Shown here: piece by piece, positions 33,043-41,677 of the stretch
How the letters are laid out: the number at the start of each line of letters is the position of its first letter
Numbering within the stretch: the first letter of the stretch is position 1
Assembly (NCBI GenBank): GCA_902461815.1
Contig: CABPZE010000005.1
Span: 1-64,000 of the forward strand
DNA length: 64,000 nt
Reading direction: 5' to 3'
Source: CAG-390 sp003523225
Lineage (GTDB): Bacteria; Bacillota; Clostridia; Oscillospirales; CAG-272
The notes under the pieces: model-generated
What the model was told of the DNA's origin: nothing
What the model saw: only the letters and a program-made list of their open reading frames with translations
Databases searched by the model: none
Program-made: the position numbers and the translations under genes

Positions 33043-34313
33043 CAGCTTTCCCTTCCGGCAGCAATTGCGCGTCTGCCTATATCACGGCGTAAATATGCGT
33101 TTTCAAAATGTATTTTATCGGCAAGGCGGTACGCGCCGTCAACCGCTTTCTCAAGTGACTCTGCAACGGCGACTGCTCCCAGCACGCGACCGCCCGAGGT
33201 CTTAAGTCTGCCGTCCTCGAGCTTTGCCCCGGCGACATATATCTCCCCCTCGGGAGCATCCGGAAGTGTGATCTCATATCCGGTCTCATATTTTACGGGA
33301 TAACCCTTTGACGCCATGACCACGCAGCAAGCCGATCTGTCCGAAAACCTTACCATGTCGGCGCTGAGAGTCCCGTTTGTCGTTGCCTGCATGATGGTCA
33401 GAAGGTCACTATCGAGCAGCGGAAGCACCACCTGAGTTTCGGGGTCGCCAAAGCGGCAATTGTACTCTATCACACGCGGTCCGTCGGCGGTAAGCATAAG
33501 TCCGAAGTACAAACAGCCGCGGAAGGTGCGTCCTTCTGCGTTCATGGCGCGCACGGTGGGGATAAAGATCTCATCCATGCACTGACGCGCGATATCCGGA
33601 GTATAATAAGGATTCGGAGCTACCGTTCCCATGCCTCCGGTGTTCGGACCCATATCTCCGTCGCAGGCGCGCTTATGATCCATCGACGACACCATCGGAA
33701 CAACGGTTTTTCCGTCGGTAAAGGCAAGCACCGAGACCTCCGGACCGCTCAGAAATTCCTCAACGACCACCCGGCTTCCGCTTTCACCGAATACCCTGTC
33801 CTCCATCATTGAGCGCACAGCGTCCTCAGCCGCCTCATGCGTCTCGGCAATTATAACGCCCTTGCCGAGTGCCAGACCGTCCGCCTTGATAACGGTAGGC
33901 AGCGGCGCGCACTTTACGTATTCCAGCGCCGCCACGGGAGTGTCAAAAACCTCGTAAGCCGCAGTCGGAATACCGTATTTCTTCATCAGATCTTTTGCGA
34001 ATACCTTGCTTCCCTCTATTGCCGCGGCTGCCTTTGTCGGTCCGAAGCAGGGAATGCCCACAGCGTTCATGGCATCGACCGCACCAAGCACCAGCGGGTC
34101 GTCGGGAGTCACGACCGCATAGTCTATTTTGTTTTTTACGGCAAAATCAACTATTTTGTCGATCTCCTTTGCCCCGACAGGCACACAGACGGCGCATTCC
34201 GCGATGCCGCCGTTACCCGGCAGGGCATATATTTCATCAACACAGGGGTTCTCACGGAGTTTTTTTATTATTGCGTGCTCACGCCCTCCGCCGCCTACAA
34301 CAAGAATCCTCAT
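33042..34313 (-). CDS. purD: Phosphoribosylamine--glycine ligase
   Basis: PurD joins phosphoribosylamine and glycine to make GAR. The 423-residue ATP-grasp protein opens with RILVVGGGGREHAI, contains the KADGLALGKGV loop, and has GDPETQVVLP near the metal site. AAGGAGATATCGGG precedes the ATG. Its stop overlaps the purL start. Normal length. Confidence 0.98.
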   Translation of the reverse strand: MRILVVGGGGREHAIIKKLRENPCVDEIYALPGNGGIAECAVCVPVGAKEIDKIVDFAVKNKIDYAVVTPDDPLVLGAVDAMNAVGIPCFGPTKAAAAIEGSKVFAKDLMKKYGIPTAAYEVFDTPVAALEYVKCAPLPTVIKADGLALGKGVIIAETHEAAEDAVRSMMEDRVFGESGSRVVVEEFLSGPEVSVLAFTDGKTVVPMVSSMDHKRACDGDMGPNTGGMGTVAPNPYYTPDIARQCMDEIFIPTVRAMNAEGRTFRGCLYFGLMLTADGPRVIEYNCRFGDPETQVVLPLLDSDLLTIMQATTNGTLSADMVRFSDRSACCVVMASKGYPVKYETGYEITLPDAPEGEIYVAGAKLEDGRLKTSGGRVLGAVAVAESLEKAVDGAYRLADKIHFENAYLRRDIGRRAIAAGRES

Positions 34314-34325
34314 CCCGATATCTCC

Positions 34326-35507
34326 TTAATGATGGAAAAGTCTCATTCCGGTAAACGCCATTGCAATTCCGTACTTATCGCACACCTCAATGACCTGATC
34401 GTCGCGTATCGAACCTCCGGGCTGGGCAATGTAGGAAACACCGCTGAGGTGGGCGCGCTCGATATTGTCGCCGAACGGGAAGAAGGCGTCGGAGCCAATT
34501 GAAACGCCGCTTATCGAAGCTATATACTCCCTCGCCTCAGCGTCGCTCAGCGGTTCGGGGCGGAAGCTGAAATATCTCTGCCATACGCCGTCGGCGCAGA
34601 CATCCTCTTCGTTTTTATTGATATATCCGTCGATAACATTGTCTCTGTCAGCACGTCCGAGCGTCGGCAGGAAGGGCAGATCCAGCACCTTCTCATGCTG
34701 ACGCAAAAACCATGTGTCAGCCTTGCCTCCCGCAAGACGGGTGCAGTGTATTCTTGACTGCTGACCGGCTCCGACGCCTATCGCCTGACCGTCGTAGGCA
34801 AAGCAGACCGAATTGGACTGTGTGTATTTAAGCGTAATGAGCGAAATGATAAGGTCTCGTTTTGCCTCATCGCTCAGGGCTTTATTGGCGGTAACGACGT
34901 TTGAAAGCAACGCTTCGTTTATCTCAAAATTGTTTCTGCCCTGTTCAAAGGTGATCCCGAAGACCTGCTTTCTTTCGATCGGGTCGGGAACATAGTCCAG
35001 GTCTATCTCGACAATATTGTATGTGCCGCGCCTCTTGGTTTTAAGAATTTCGAGCGCTTCAGGCTCGTATCCGGGTGCGATTATCCCGTCCGAGACCTCG
35101 CGCTTCAGCATAAGGGCTGTAGTAACGTCGCAGACGTCTGAAAGCGCCGCCCAGTCTCCGAAAGAGCACATACGGTCCGTGCCTCTGGCGCGCGCATATG
35201 CGCAGGCGATTGGGGACTTGTCAAGTCCCGGAATGTCATCCGCAAAGCAGGCTCTTTTGAGCTTGTCGGAAAGAGGAGTTCCCACCGCCGCCGAGGTGGG
35301 GCTTACATGCTTGAAGGAAGCGGCGGCGGGCAGTCCGAGAGCCGCCTTAAGCTCCTTTACAAGCTGCCATGAATTCAGCGCGTCAAGGAAATTTATATAC
35401 CCCGGCTTGCCGTTGAGTATTTTTATCGGAAGCTCTCCGTTTTCCATATAAATGCGAGCGGGCTTCTGATTGGGGTTGCATCCGTATTTCAGTTCAAATT
35501 CTTTCAT
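34326..35507 (-). CDS. purH: AICAR transformylase (stand-alone PurH transformylase domain)
   Basis: This enzyme formylates AICAR with 10-formyl-THF to FAICAR. The 393-residue protein matches only the C-terminal transformylase part of bifunctional PurH: KYGCNPNQKPAR, then SFKHVSPTSAAVGTPL with the catalytic Lys-His pair, and VIDGYINKNEEDV. The IMP cyclohydrolase domain normally at the N-terminus is missing; the upstream gene supplies a PurO-type cyclohydrolase instead. GAAAGGTATAATA precedes the ATG. The 65-nt gap to purO is the largest in the second half of the operon. Confidence 0.93.
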   Translation of the reverse strand: MKEFELKYGCNPNQKPARIYMENGELPIKILNGKPGYINFLDALNSWQLVKELKAALGLPAAASFKHVSPTSAAVGTPLSDKLKRACFADDIPGLDKSPIACAYARARGTDRMCSFGDWAALSDVCDVTTALMLKREVSDGIIAPGYEPEALEILKTKRRGTYNIVEIDLDYVPDPIERKQVFGITFEQGRNNFEINEALLSNVVTANKALSDEAKRDLIISLITLKYTQSNSVCFAYDGQAIGVGAGQQSRIHCTRLAGGKADTWFLRQHEKVLDLPFLPTLGRADRDNVIDGYINKNEEDVCADGVWQRYFSFRPEPLSDAEAREYIASISGVSIGSDAFFPFGDNIERAHLSGVSYIAQPGGSIRDDQVIEVCDKYGIAMAFTGMRLFHH

Positions 35508-35572
35508 TATTATACCTTTCCGGGCTGTTTGAGCTTCGGCGCAAACAGCAGTGTAAAACAGGACCTGCCTCT

Positions 35573-36304
35573 TTACACCGATACTCCTTTGTTTCTGTTT
35601 ATTACTTTTTCCTCAATGCTTCCGTCAGTCAGATCTGTGTATCTGACATAAAGCGAAATTCTGTTGTTTGCGTCAAGATTGTTCCATATATCCGCGCAGA
35701 ACGCATCTATATCATCGGGTACAGCCACGCGCTCCGGCTCGCCCTGGAAGGTCGGGAGCGGGTTGCCGTCAGTAACATAAGTATGGATGAAATGTCCAAG
35801 CCCCGGCTTTGCAGGGTAATCAAAGGTATAGCGGGCGCAATCGCTACCCTCGGCGTCGATGCTTTTGAGAATACTCATCTCATATGAAAAGCCGCCGTTT
35901 TCAAATGTAAGCATACCGCTGATCCTTGGAGTAAAGTTGGGCGCGTCAGGCTCAAAGGCGCGCTTTGCCAGTGCGTCGCGGAAGGAGATGCCCGATGTAA
36001 GACCGTCGCAGATCGTATCGGTCTGATCGCCGTTGGTGACAATAAGCCGGTTCCCGTGGGAGCGCACCGCACGGTAGATGATAAGAGAAGGATCTCCTAC
36101 CTTTGAGAGATCATACGGCTCGGTGCGCACCTCTCCGTTTTCAAGTACAAAAACGCGGTTGCGGCTGTTTTCGCTCCTGCCCATAATGAAATAGGCAACA
36201 GCTGCTTTTTTTGCATCCGGAGTCATCCCGATGATGATGCCGCGCCCGACATACGGATTACCCACAAGCCTTTCGCTTACAGGTGTTACTTCGTAGATAT
36301 TCAT
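35573..36304 (-). CDS. purO: PurO-type IMP cyclohydrolase
   Basis: PurO closes the ring of FAICAR to give IMP. The 243-residue protein fits the archaeal IMP_cyclohyd family: YVGRGIIIGMTPD, then VAYFIMGRSENSRNRVF, TNGDQTDTI and TFDYPAKPGLGHFIHTY. Bacteria usually do this step with the N-terminal domain of PurH, which is absent here. The start at 36304 overlaps the purN stop (ATGA); AAAAGGAAG lies about 10 nt before. It directly precedes the stand-alone AICAR transformylase, so the two together replace bifunctional PurH. Family call is confident; the origin by transfer is inference. Confidence 0.88.
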   Translation of the reverse strand: MNIYEVTPVSERLVGNPYVGRGIIIGMTPDAKKAAVAYFIMGRSENSRNRVFVLENGEVRTEPYDLSKVGDPSLIIYRAVRSHGNRLIVTNGDQTDTICDGLTSGISFRDALAKRAFEPDAPNFTPRISGMLTFENGGFSYEMSILKSIDAEGSDCARYTFDYPAKPGLGHFIHTYVTDGNPLPTFQGEPERVAVPDDIDAFCADIWNNLDANNRISLYVRYTDLTDGSIEEKVINRNKGVSV

Positions 36305-36921
36305 GCCAATACTTCCTTTTCCCTGATTATTCTTTGTGAGACAAGCTCGGCGGCGCGCGGGAGCAGAAGCCACTCGGCTTCCTCCATCACACGGCGCTGG
36401 AGTATCTCGGGGGTGTCCCCTTCCTTTACTTCAACTGCTTTTTGCAATATGATCTCCCCGCCGTCGGTTATTTCATTGACATAATGCACGGTTGCGCCCG
36501 TCACTCTGACTCCGCGCTCAAGCGCCGCCTCATGCACGCGCAGACCGTAAAATCCCTCTCCGCAGAAGGACGGAATAAGGGATGGGTGTACGTTAATGAT
36601 TCTTTTGGGATATCGCGCGGTAAAATCCGCACTCAGAATACACATAAAGCCCGCAAGTATTATCAGCTCCGCGTCGCTTTGCTCAAGGCGGGAAATGATC
36701 TCCGATTCAAAAGCCGCACGGTCGGAAAAGTCCTTTTTTTCGACTGTTTCCGTTCTGATCCCAGCGTCAGCCGCTCTTTTCAGTGCGTAAGCGCCCGGCT
36801 TGTTTGAAAGCACCAGCACGATCTCGCCGCTTTTGAGCACTCCGCTTTTTTCGGCGTCTATCAGCGCCTGAAGGTTAGTGCCGCCGCCCGAAACGAGCAC
36901 GGCAATTCTGGTTTTATCCAT
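36301..36921 (-). CDS. purN: Phosphoribosylglycinamide formyltransferase
   Basis: PurN transfers a formyl group from 10-formyl-THF to GAR. The 206-residue protein has VLVSGGGTNLQALID, the catalytic region HPSLIPSF preceded by IINV, and the downstream Asp in EITDGGEII. GAAAGGGGTCAAAACA precedes the ATG. It follows the FNT gene by 21 nt and overlaps purO by 4 nt. Confidence 0.97.
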   Translation of the reverse strand: MDKTRIAVLVSGGGTNLQALIDAEKSGVLKSGEIVLVLSNKPGAYALKRAADAGIRTETVEKKDFSDRAAFESEIISRLEQSDAELIILAGFMCILSADFTARYPKRIINVHPSLIPSFCGEGFYGLRVHEAALERGVRVTGATVHYVNEITDGGEIILQKAVEVKEGDTPEILQRRVMEEAEWLLLPRAAELVSQRIIREKEVLA

Positions 36922-36942
36922 TGTTTTGACCCCTTTCAGCTT

Positions 36943-37587
36943 TCAACGGTTTTGAGGCTTTTTTTGAGCTTTCGGCTCGCCGCCGCGCTCCCTTGTCAGC
37001 TTTTCAAGACACGGAATGAAGCATCCGCCCAGCGTATTTCCGACGATGATGAGAAAAACATACAAAGCACTGCGCGCACTGAATTCAGCCGCCGCCGAGA
37101 AGTAAAAGGCATCTGCCACCGAATGTTCAAATCCGCTCAGAATAAATGTCGGAATACACACGAAAATTCCGGCTGCCGAACCGCGGCTTTTGAATATCCA
37201 TACCGCGGCATACATCAGGACGCCGCAGAAAAAGGCACGTATAAGAGCCTGCGGCACTGTCTGCGTCAGCTTTGCGTCGCAAAGCTCCTCTGCACGCCCG
37301 GCAAGGGACGTCAGCCCCGCGCGGGCAAGCAGACCGAAAGCCGCACAACCCGCAAGATTCCCGGCAAGTCCGGAAACGAGCGCGGCTATGTCGCGTCCGG
37401 AGTGACTCTCCACAATATACCCTATCTTTCCGGTATACAGCGAAAATCCGAAATAACAGATCGTAAGCAGCGCCACACTGAACAGAAAAGCGCCCACGAC
37501 TTTGTTGTCACACGCAAGAAAAACACAGCCGCCGATCGACACGCAAAGTCCGGCAAGCACTCCCTTTACCGCCTCGCGGATCAGCAT
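36943..37587 (-). CDS. Formate/nitrite transporter (FNT) family channel
   Basis: FNT proteins are pentameric channels for formate, nitrite or related small anions. The 214-residue protein has six predicted helices and typical motifs: AGLCVSIGGCVFL, LYTGKIGY, GNLAGC, and GFEHSVADAF with the central histidine region. It is shorter than FocA (about 280) but similar to compact clostridial members. It lies inside the purine operon, overlapping purM by 7 nt, and no strong ribosome binding site precedes it, so it is coupled to purM. With fhs in the same operon, formate is the likely substrate. Confidence 0.85.
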   Translation of the reverse strand: MLIREAVKGVLAGLCVSIGGCVFLACDNKVVGAFLFSVALLTICYFGFSLYTGKIGYIVESHSGRDIAALVSGLAGNLAGCAAFGLLARAGLTSLAGRAEELCDAKLTQTVPQALIRAFFCGVLMYAAVWIFKSRGSAAGIFVCIPTFILSGFEHSVADAFYFSAAAEFSARSALYVFLIIVGNTLGGCFIPCLEKLTRERGGEPKAQKKPQNR

Positions 37588-38624
37588 AAAAGCACGCCCG
37601 CTTCGCCGTTGATTATTTCGCCCATGATGTAGGCCTCCTCTCCTGCGCCGCGCAGGACCTCTACCGCACGTTCGGCGTCCTGACTGCTGACAATAACGCT
37701 CATTCCGACCCCCATATTGAAGGTGTTGAACATATCTCGCTCCGGAATGTTGCCCGTCCTTGCAATGAGGTCGAATATCGGAGGAGTTCTGAGGCAGGCG
37801 CGCTCAATTCTTGCGCAAAGTCCCGCCGGGAGACTTCTCGGAATATTTTCGTAAAAGCCGCCGCCGGTGATGTGTGAGATCGAACGCACCGAAACCCCCG
37901 AATCAAGCAGGGCAAGTATCGGCTTTACATAGATCTTTGTCGGCGTGAGCAGCGTCTCTCCCACCGATCTGCCGTCCAGCTCTGCAAGCGGAGCGGAGAT
38001 ATCGCGCTCACCTACTCCGAACACCTTGCGCACAAGCGAAAATCCGTTTGAATGCACTCCGCTTGAGGGCAGCGCGATGACGGCGTCTCCTGCCTTTACC
38101 GTTTCGGGACGGAGGATTTTATTCTTGTCAACCACGCCGACCGCAAAACCGGCAAGGTCGTATTCGTCCTCCGGATAGAACCCGGGCATTTCAGCCGTCT
38201 CTCCGCCGATGAGCGCCGCTCCGCTCTGCACACAGCCCTCGGCGACGCCCGCAACGATAGCCGCGATCTTTTCGGGAACATTTTTGCCGCAGGCGATGTA
38301 ATCAAGGAAAAACAAAGGTCTTGCGCCGCAGCAGATAACGTCATTTACGCACATTGCCACGCAGTCGATACCGACAGTGTCATGCTTGTCCTGAAGAAAC
38401 GCAAGCTTCAGCTTTGTGCCGACACCGTCGGTGCCACTGACCAGCACCGGTTTTTCGATCCCGGCAAGGTCAAGCTCAAAAAGTCCGCCAAATCCACCGA
38501 CGTCCGAGCACACACCCGACGTCATTGTACGCGCGATATGCGCCTTCATAAGCTCCACGGCGCGATATCCGGCAGTGATGTCGACTCCCGCCGCGGCATA
38601 GCTTTTACTGTAGCTGTTATTCAT
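37581..38624 (-). CDS. purM: Phosphoribosylformylglycinamidine cyclo-ligase
   Basis: PurM closes FGAM to AIR with ATP. The 347-residue protein opens with SYAAAGVDITAGYRAVE and has LVSGTDGVGTKLKLA, VAMCVNDVICCGARPLFFLDY and GGETAEMPGFY. The start at 38624 follows AGGAAGGGCGAAG; a long upstream reading frame lies within purF and is not used. It overlaps the purF end by 8 nt. Normal length. Confidence 0.98.
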   Translation of the reverse strand: MNNSYSKSYAAAGVDITAGYRAVELMKAHIARTMTSGVCSDVGGFGGLFELDLAGIEKPVLVSGTDGVGTKLKLAFLQDKHDTVGIDCVAMCVNDVICCGARPLFFLDYIACGKNVPEKIAAIVAGVAEGCVQSGAALIGGETAEMPGFYPEDEYDLAGFAVGVVDKNKILRPETVKAGDAVIALPSSGVHSNGFSLVRKVFGVGERDISAPLAELDGRSVGETLLTPTKIYVKPILALLDSGVSVRSISHITGGGFYENIPRSLPAGLCARIERACLRTPPIFDLIARTGNIPERDMFNTFNMGVGMSVIVSSQDAERAVEVLRGAGEEAYIMGEIINGEAGVLLC

Positions 38625-40062
38625 CTTCGCCCTTCCTCTTTTCTGAAATCTTTTGTTCAAAACGGTTTTTATGCGTCTTTGTGGGTGTCTCGGTAGGATA
38701 GCATCCGCTGAAGCAGGCATCGCATAAGCCGCACTCGCCGTTTTCACCAAGCATACGCGGCAGGTTTTCAAGGCTGAGGTATGCAAGAGTATCCGCTCCC
38801 ACACGTTTTCTTATCTCATCAATGGTGCAGTGGCAGGCAATAAGACTGTCACGCGAGTCAATGTCGGTGCCGTAATAGCAGGGGTTGAGAAACGGCGGCG
38901 CGGAAACGCGCAGATGCACCTCTTTTGCCCCGGCGTCACGCAAAAGCTTTACTATTCTTCCGCTTGTAGTGCCGCGCACGATGGAGTCGTCAACCAGCAC
39001 CACTCTCTTATCGCGCACAACTCCGGCAATGGGGTTGAGCTTGATCTTTACTCCGTCCTGCCGCGCCGACTGTCCCGGTGAAATAAATGTGCGTCCTATA
39101 TATTTGTTTTTGATGAATCCGAGCTCATACGGTATTCCGGATCTGCGCGAATAGCCTATTGCCGCGTCAAGACCGGAATCAGGAACTCCTATAACCACAT
39201 CCGCCTCGACCGGAAGCTCCTCGGCAAGCAGCTCGCCCGCACGCAGGCGGCAGGTGTGAACCGAGTGTCCGTCAATGACAGAATCGGGTCTTGAAAAATA
39301 AATGTACTCAAAAATGCAGGGCGAGGGACGGCAAAGTCCGCAGGAGTCTGTTATCGACTCCACTCCGCTGTCGGTAAAGACAAGTATCTCACCCGGCATG
39401 ACGTCACGTATAAACTCCGCGCCAATCGAGTCAAGCGCACAGCTTTCGGAGGCAACCACGTAGCTGCCGTCCGGCTTTTTGCCGAAGCAGAGCGGGCGGA
39501 AGCCGTTCGGGTCACGCACAGCGATGAGCTTTGAAGGGGACATTATAACAAGCGAGTACGCGCCGCGTATGCGCTTCATTGCACGCGCCACCGCTTCCTG
39601 TATCGAACGTGAATTCAGACGTTCCTGAGTGATAATGTAGGATATGACCTCAGTGTCACTGGTCGTGTGAAAAATTGCACCGTGCAGCTCAAGCTCTGAG
39701 CGAAGCTCGTATGAGTTTACAAGATTTCCGTTGTGCGCCAGAGCCATGCGTCCCTTGATGTGGTTCACAACAATGGGCTGTGCGTTGATTCTTCCGCCGC
39801 CTCCGGTGGTGCCGTAGCGAACGTGTCCGATAGCCATTTTTCCGTTTCCGAGCGATGAAAGCACATCCGGGGTAAACACCTTTCCCACCAGCCCCTCGTC
39901 CTTATAGGAATGGAAAAGCCCGTCGTCGTTCACAACGATCCCACAGCTTTCCTGTCCTCGGTGCTGGAGGGAGAAAAGCCCGTAATAGCAGTCCATCGCA
40001 AGGTCAGTTACCTTATCGGAGAATATTCCGAATACGCCGCATTCTTCTCTCAGATCAGCCAT
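38617..40062 (-). CDS. purF: Amidophosphoribosyltransferase
   Basis: PurF makes phosphoribosylamine from PRPP and glutamine, the first committed step. The 481-residue protein has a short propeptide (MADLREE) before the nucleophile cysteine of CGVFGIF, glutaminase motifs (GHVRYGTTGG, AHNGNLVN), and the PRPP loop VVLVDDSIVRGTT. Three cysteines near the C-terminus (CGLCDACFSGCYP) suggest an iron-sulfur cluster as in Bacillus PurF. Overlaps purC by 8 nt and purM by 8 nt. Confidence 0.98.
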   Translation of the reverse strand: MADLREECGVFGIFSDKVTDLAMDCYYGLFSLQHRGQESCGIVVNDDGLFHSYKDEGLVGKVFTPDVLSSLGNGKMAIGHVRYGTTGGGGRINAQPIVVNHIKGRMALAHNGNLVNSYELRSELELHGAIFHTTSDTEVISYIITQERLNSRSIQEAVARAMKRIRGAYSLVIMSPSKLIAVRDPNGFRPLCFGKKPDGSYVVASESCALDSIGAEFIRDVMPGEILVFTDSGVESITDSCGLCRPSPCIFEYIYFSRPDSVIDGHSVHTCRLRAGELLAEELPVEADVVIGVPDSGLDAAIGYSRRSGIPYELGFIKNKYIGRTFISPGQSARQDGVKIKLNPIAGVVRDKRVVLVDDSIVRGTTSGRIVKLLRDAGAKEVHLRVSAPPFLNPCYYGTDIDSRDSLIACHCTIDEIRKRVGADTLAYLSLENLPRMLGENGECGLCDACFSGCYPTETPTKTHKNRFEQKISEKRKGEDE

Positions 40063-40774
40063 TGTTTTCTCCGAAAACGCGGGTCATCATTTCGCGGTAT
40101 GCGTCCTCAACTCCGCCCAGATCACGGCGGAAACGGTCCTTATCCAGCTTCATGTTTGTTGTGGCGTCCCAGAAGCGGCAGGTATCGGGAGATATCTCGT
40201 CGGCAAGGATTATCCTGCCGTCTGAGGTGCGACCGAACTCGAGCTTGAAGTCAACGAGCTTGATGTTGAGCTTGAGGAAATAATCCTTCAGCAGTGCGTT
40301 TATTCTGAACGCCATGTCCTTTATCGTGTCGATCTCCTCCTTTGTCGCAAGCCCCAGAGCCAGCGCGTGGTAGGAGTTGAGCAGCGGGTCATGCAGGTCG
40401 TCGTTCTTGTAGGAAAATTCGATAGTGGGAGAGGCAAACACCACACCCTCCTCAACTCCATAGCGCTTTGAGAAGGAGCCGGCGGCAATATTGCGAACGA
40501 TCACCTCGAGCGGCACTATCTCCACATGACGGACAAGCGTCTCACGCTCCGAAAGCTCCTCGACGAAGTGGGTGGGAACGCCGTTTTCTTCAAGATATTT
40601 CATAAGGTGATTTGACATACGGTTGTTCACAACACCCTTGCCGTCGATAACGCCCTTTTTAAGCCCGTCAAAGGCGGTGGCGTCATCCTTATATGATACG
40701 ATAACGTAGTCCTTGTCCTCGGTGGCAAAAACTCTTTTGGCTTTTCCCTCGTAAAGCTGCTCGCATTTTTTCAT
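40055..40774 (-). CDS. purC: SAICAR synthetase
   Basis: PurC joins CAIR and aspartate to form SAICAR. The 239-residue protein has LYEGKAKRVF, SYKDDATAFD, PLEVIVRNIAAGSF and LADEISPDTCRFWD, all conserved in the family. GAGAGGAACACTTAAA precedes the ATG. It is the second gene of the operon, 69 nt after purE. Confidence 0.98.
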   Translation of the reverse strand: MKKCEQLYEGKAKRVFATEDKDYVIVSYKDDATAFDGLKKGVIDGKGVVNNRMSNHLMKYLEENGVPTHFVEELSERETLVRHVEIVPLEVIVRNIAAGSFSKRYGVEEGVVFASPTIEFSYKNDDLHDPLLNSYHALALGLATKEEIDTIKDMAFRINALLKDYFLKLNIKLVDFKLEFGRTSDGRIILADEISPDTCRFWDATTNMKLDKDRFRRDLGGVEDAYREMMTRVFGENNG

Positions 40775-40843
40775 TTTAAGTGTTCCTCTCTTTGTTTTGA
40801 AAATCTGTTCTGATTTAATTTATAGGTCCAAACGTCGGTTACT

Positions 40844-41338
40844 TTATTTATTGAATTTTTCCTCCACCGCGGCGTTTTTTTCAAGCACCGCACGGCGGTC
40901 GGATCCCCGCTTTTCTTCAAGCGCCGCGGCAAGAGCTGCGTCCTCGATCGCAAGCATCTGAATACATAAAAGGGCGGCATTGGCAGCTCCGTTCACGGCA
41001 ACAGTCGCCACGGGTATCCCGGATGGCATCTGTACAGTGGAAAGAAGCGCGTCAATACCGCCAAGCCCTGCTGAGGCTACAGGTATTCCGACTACGGGAA
41101 GCGTTGTTTTTGCGGCTATTGCACCCGCAAGATGAGCCGCCATTCCTGCGGCGGCAATTATTGCCCCGAAACCGCGACTGCGCGCAGACGCGCTGAACTC
41201 CGCCGCCTCGGCAGGCGTGCGGTGGGCGGAAAACACATGGACCTCATACGGCACTCCGAACCTCTCAAGCACACCGATGGCTTTCTCAACTACCGGCATA
41301 TCGCTGTCACTGCCCATGATTACTGCGATCTTTTTCAT
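40844..41338 (-). CDS. purE: N5-carboxyaminoimidazole ribonucleotide mutase (class I PurE)
   Basis: PurE converts N5-CAIR to CAIR. The 164-residue protein has VIMGSDSDMPV, VFSAHRTP, IIAAAGMAAHLAG and PVVGIPVASAGLGG. The AHRTP and AAHL forms point to class I, which normally works with PurK; no purK is in this operon. The start at 41338 is preceded by AAGGAAGGG; the longer in-frame reading upstream is rejected. It is the first gene after the riboswitch. Confidence 0.96.
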   Translation of the reverse strand: MKKIAVIMGSDSDMPVVEKAIGVLERFGVPYEVHVFSAHRTPAEAAEFSASARSRGFGAIIAAAGMAAHLAGAIAAKTTLPVVGIPVASAGLGGIDALLSTVQMPSGIPVATVAVNGAANAALLCIQMLAIEDAALAAALEEKRGSDRRAVLEKNAAVEEKFNK

Positions 41339-41456
41339 TTTAATGACCCTTCCTTTCTGTTCCGGCGCTTTGCTTTTTGACGGCATACAGTCAGCCCCGG
41401 CGCAAAGCGCCGATGATGAGTGAGTAAAACCGTTTCCAGGCATAGCTTCAAAATTC

Positions 41457-41491
41457 AAAAAGGCGCACTTACCTGATGCGGTAGGTGCGCC
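41457..41491 (-). terminator. Riboswitch-linked terminator before purE
   Basis: On the minus strand a 12-bp stem (GGCGCACCTACC with GGTAAGTGCGCC, one wobble, 6-nt loop) is followed by TTTTT. Its 5' arm overlaps the end of the ZTP aptamer (CTGGGC), so ligand binding and termination should exclude one another. Confidence 0.88.
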
Positions 41492-41563
41492 CAGACGGTC
41501 GGCATTTGATATCCTTTGTTTCTCCGTGGTATAACTCCACTAATTCCGTCAGTCGCAAAGGAC
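41487..41563 (-). ncRNA. ZTP (pfl) riboswitch aptamer
   Basis: The minus-strand leader has outer pairing CCTTTG/CAAAGG (41556-41561 with 41513-41518), the conserved GCGACTGACGG, a small GTGG/CCAC hairpin, and the hallmark GCCGACCGTCTGGGC (41489-41503) that forms the pseudoknot side. This pattern is the pfl motif, which senses ZTP/ZMP, signals of 10-formyl-folate shortage. Ligand binding would free the operon from the terminator that follows. A covariance-model search would confirm it. Confidence 0.88.
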
Positions 41564-41587
41564 ACTGTATTCATTAAGTACGTTTAT

Positions 41588-41616
41588 ATGATACCATAAT
41601 CCGCGAAAAAAGTCAA
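41588..41616 (-). promoter_or_regulatory. Promoter of the purine operon
   Basis: Minus-strand TTGACT (41611-41616), 17-bp spacer, TATCAT (41588-41593). Transcription would begin near 41580, about 20 nt before the aptamer. Confidence 0.82.
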
Positions 41617-41677
41617 GAGCAAATTTTGAATTTTTGCCGCCATAGCCGTCGGCGCTTACGTTTATTCCGGATCGCGC

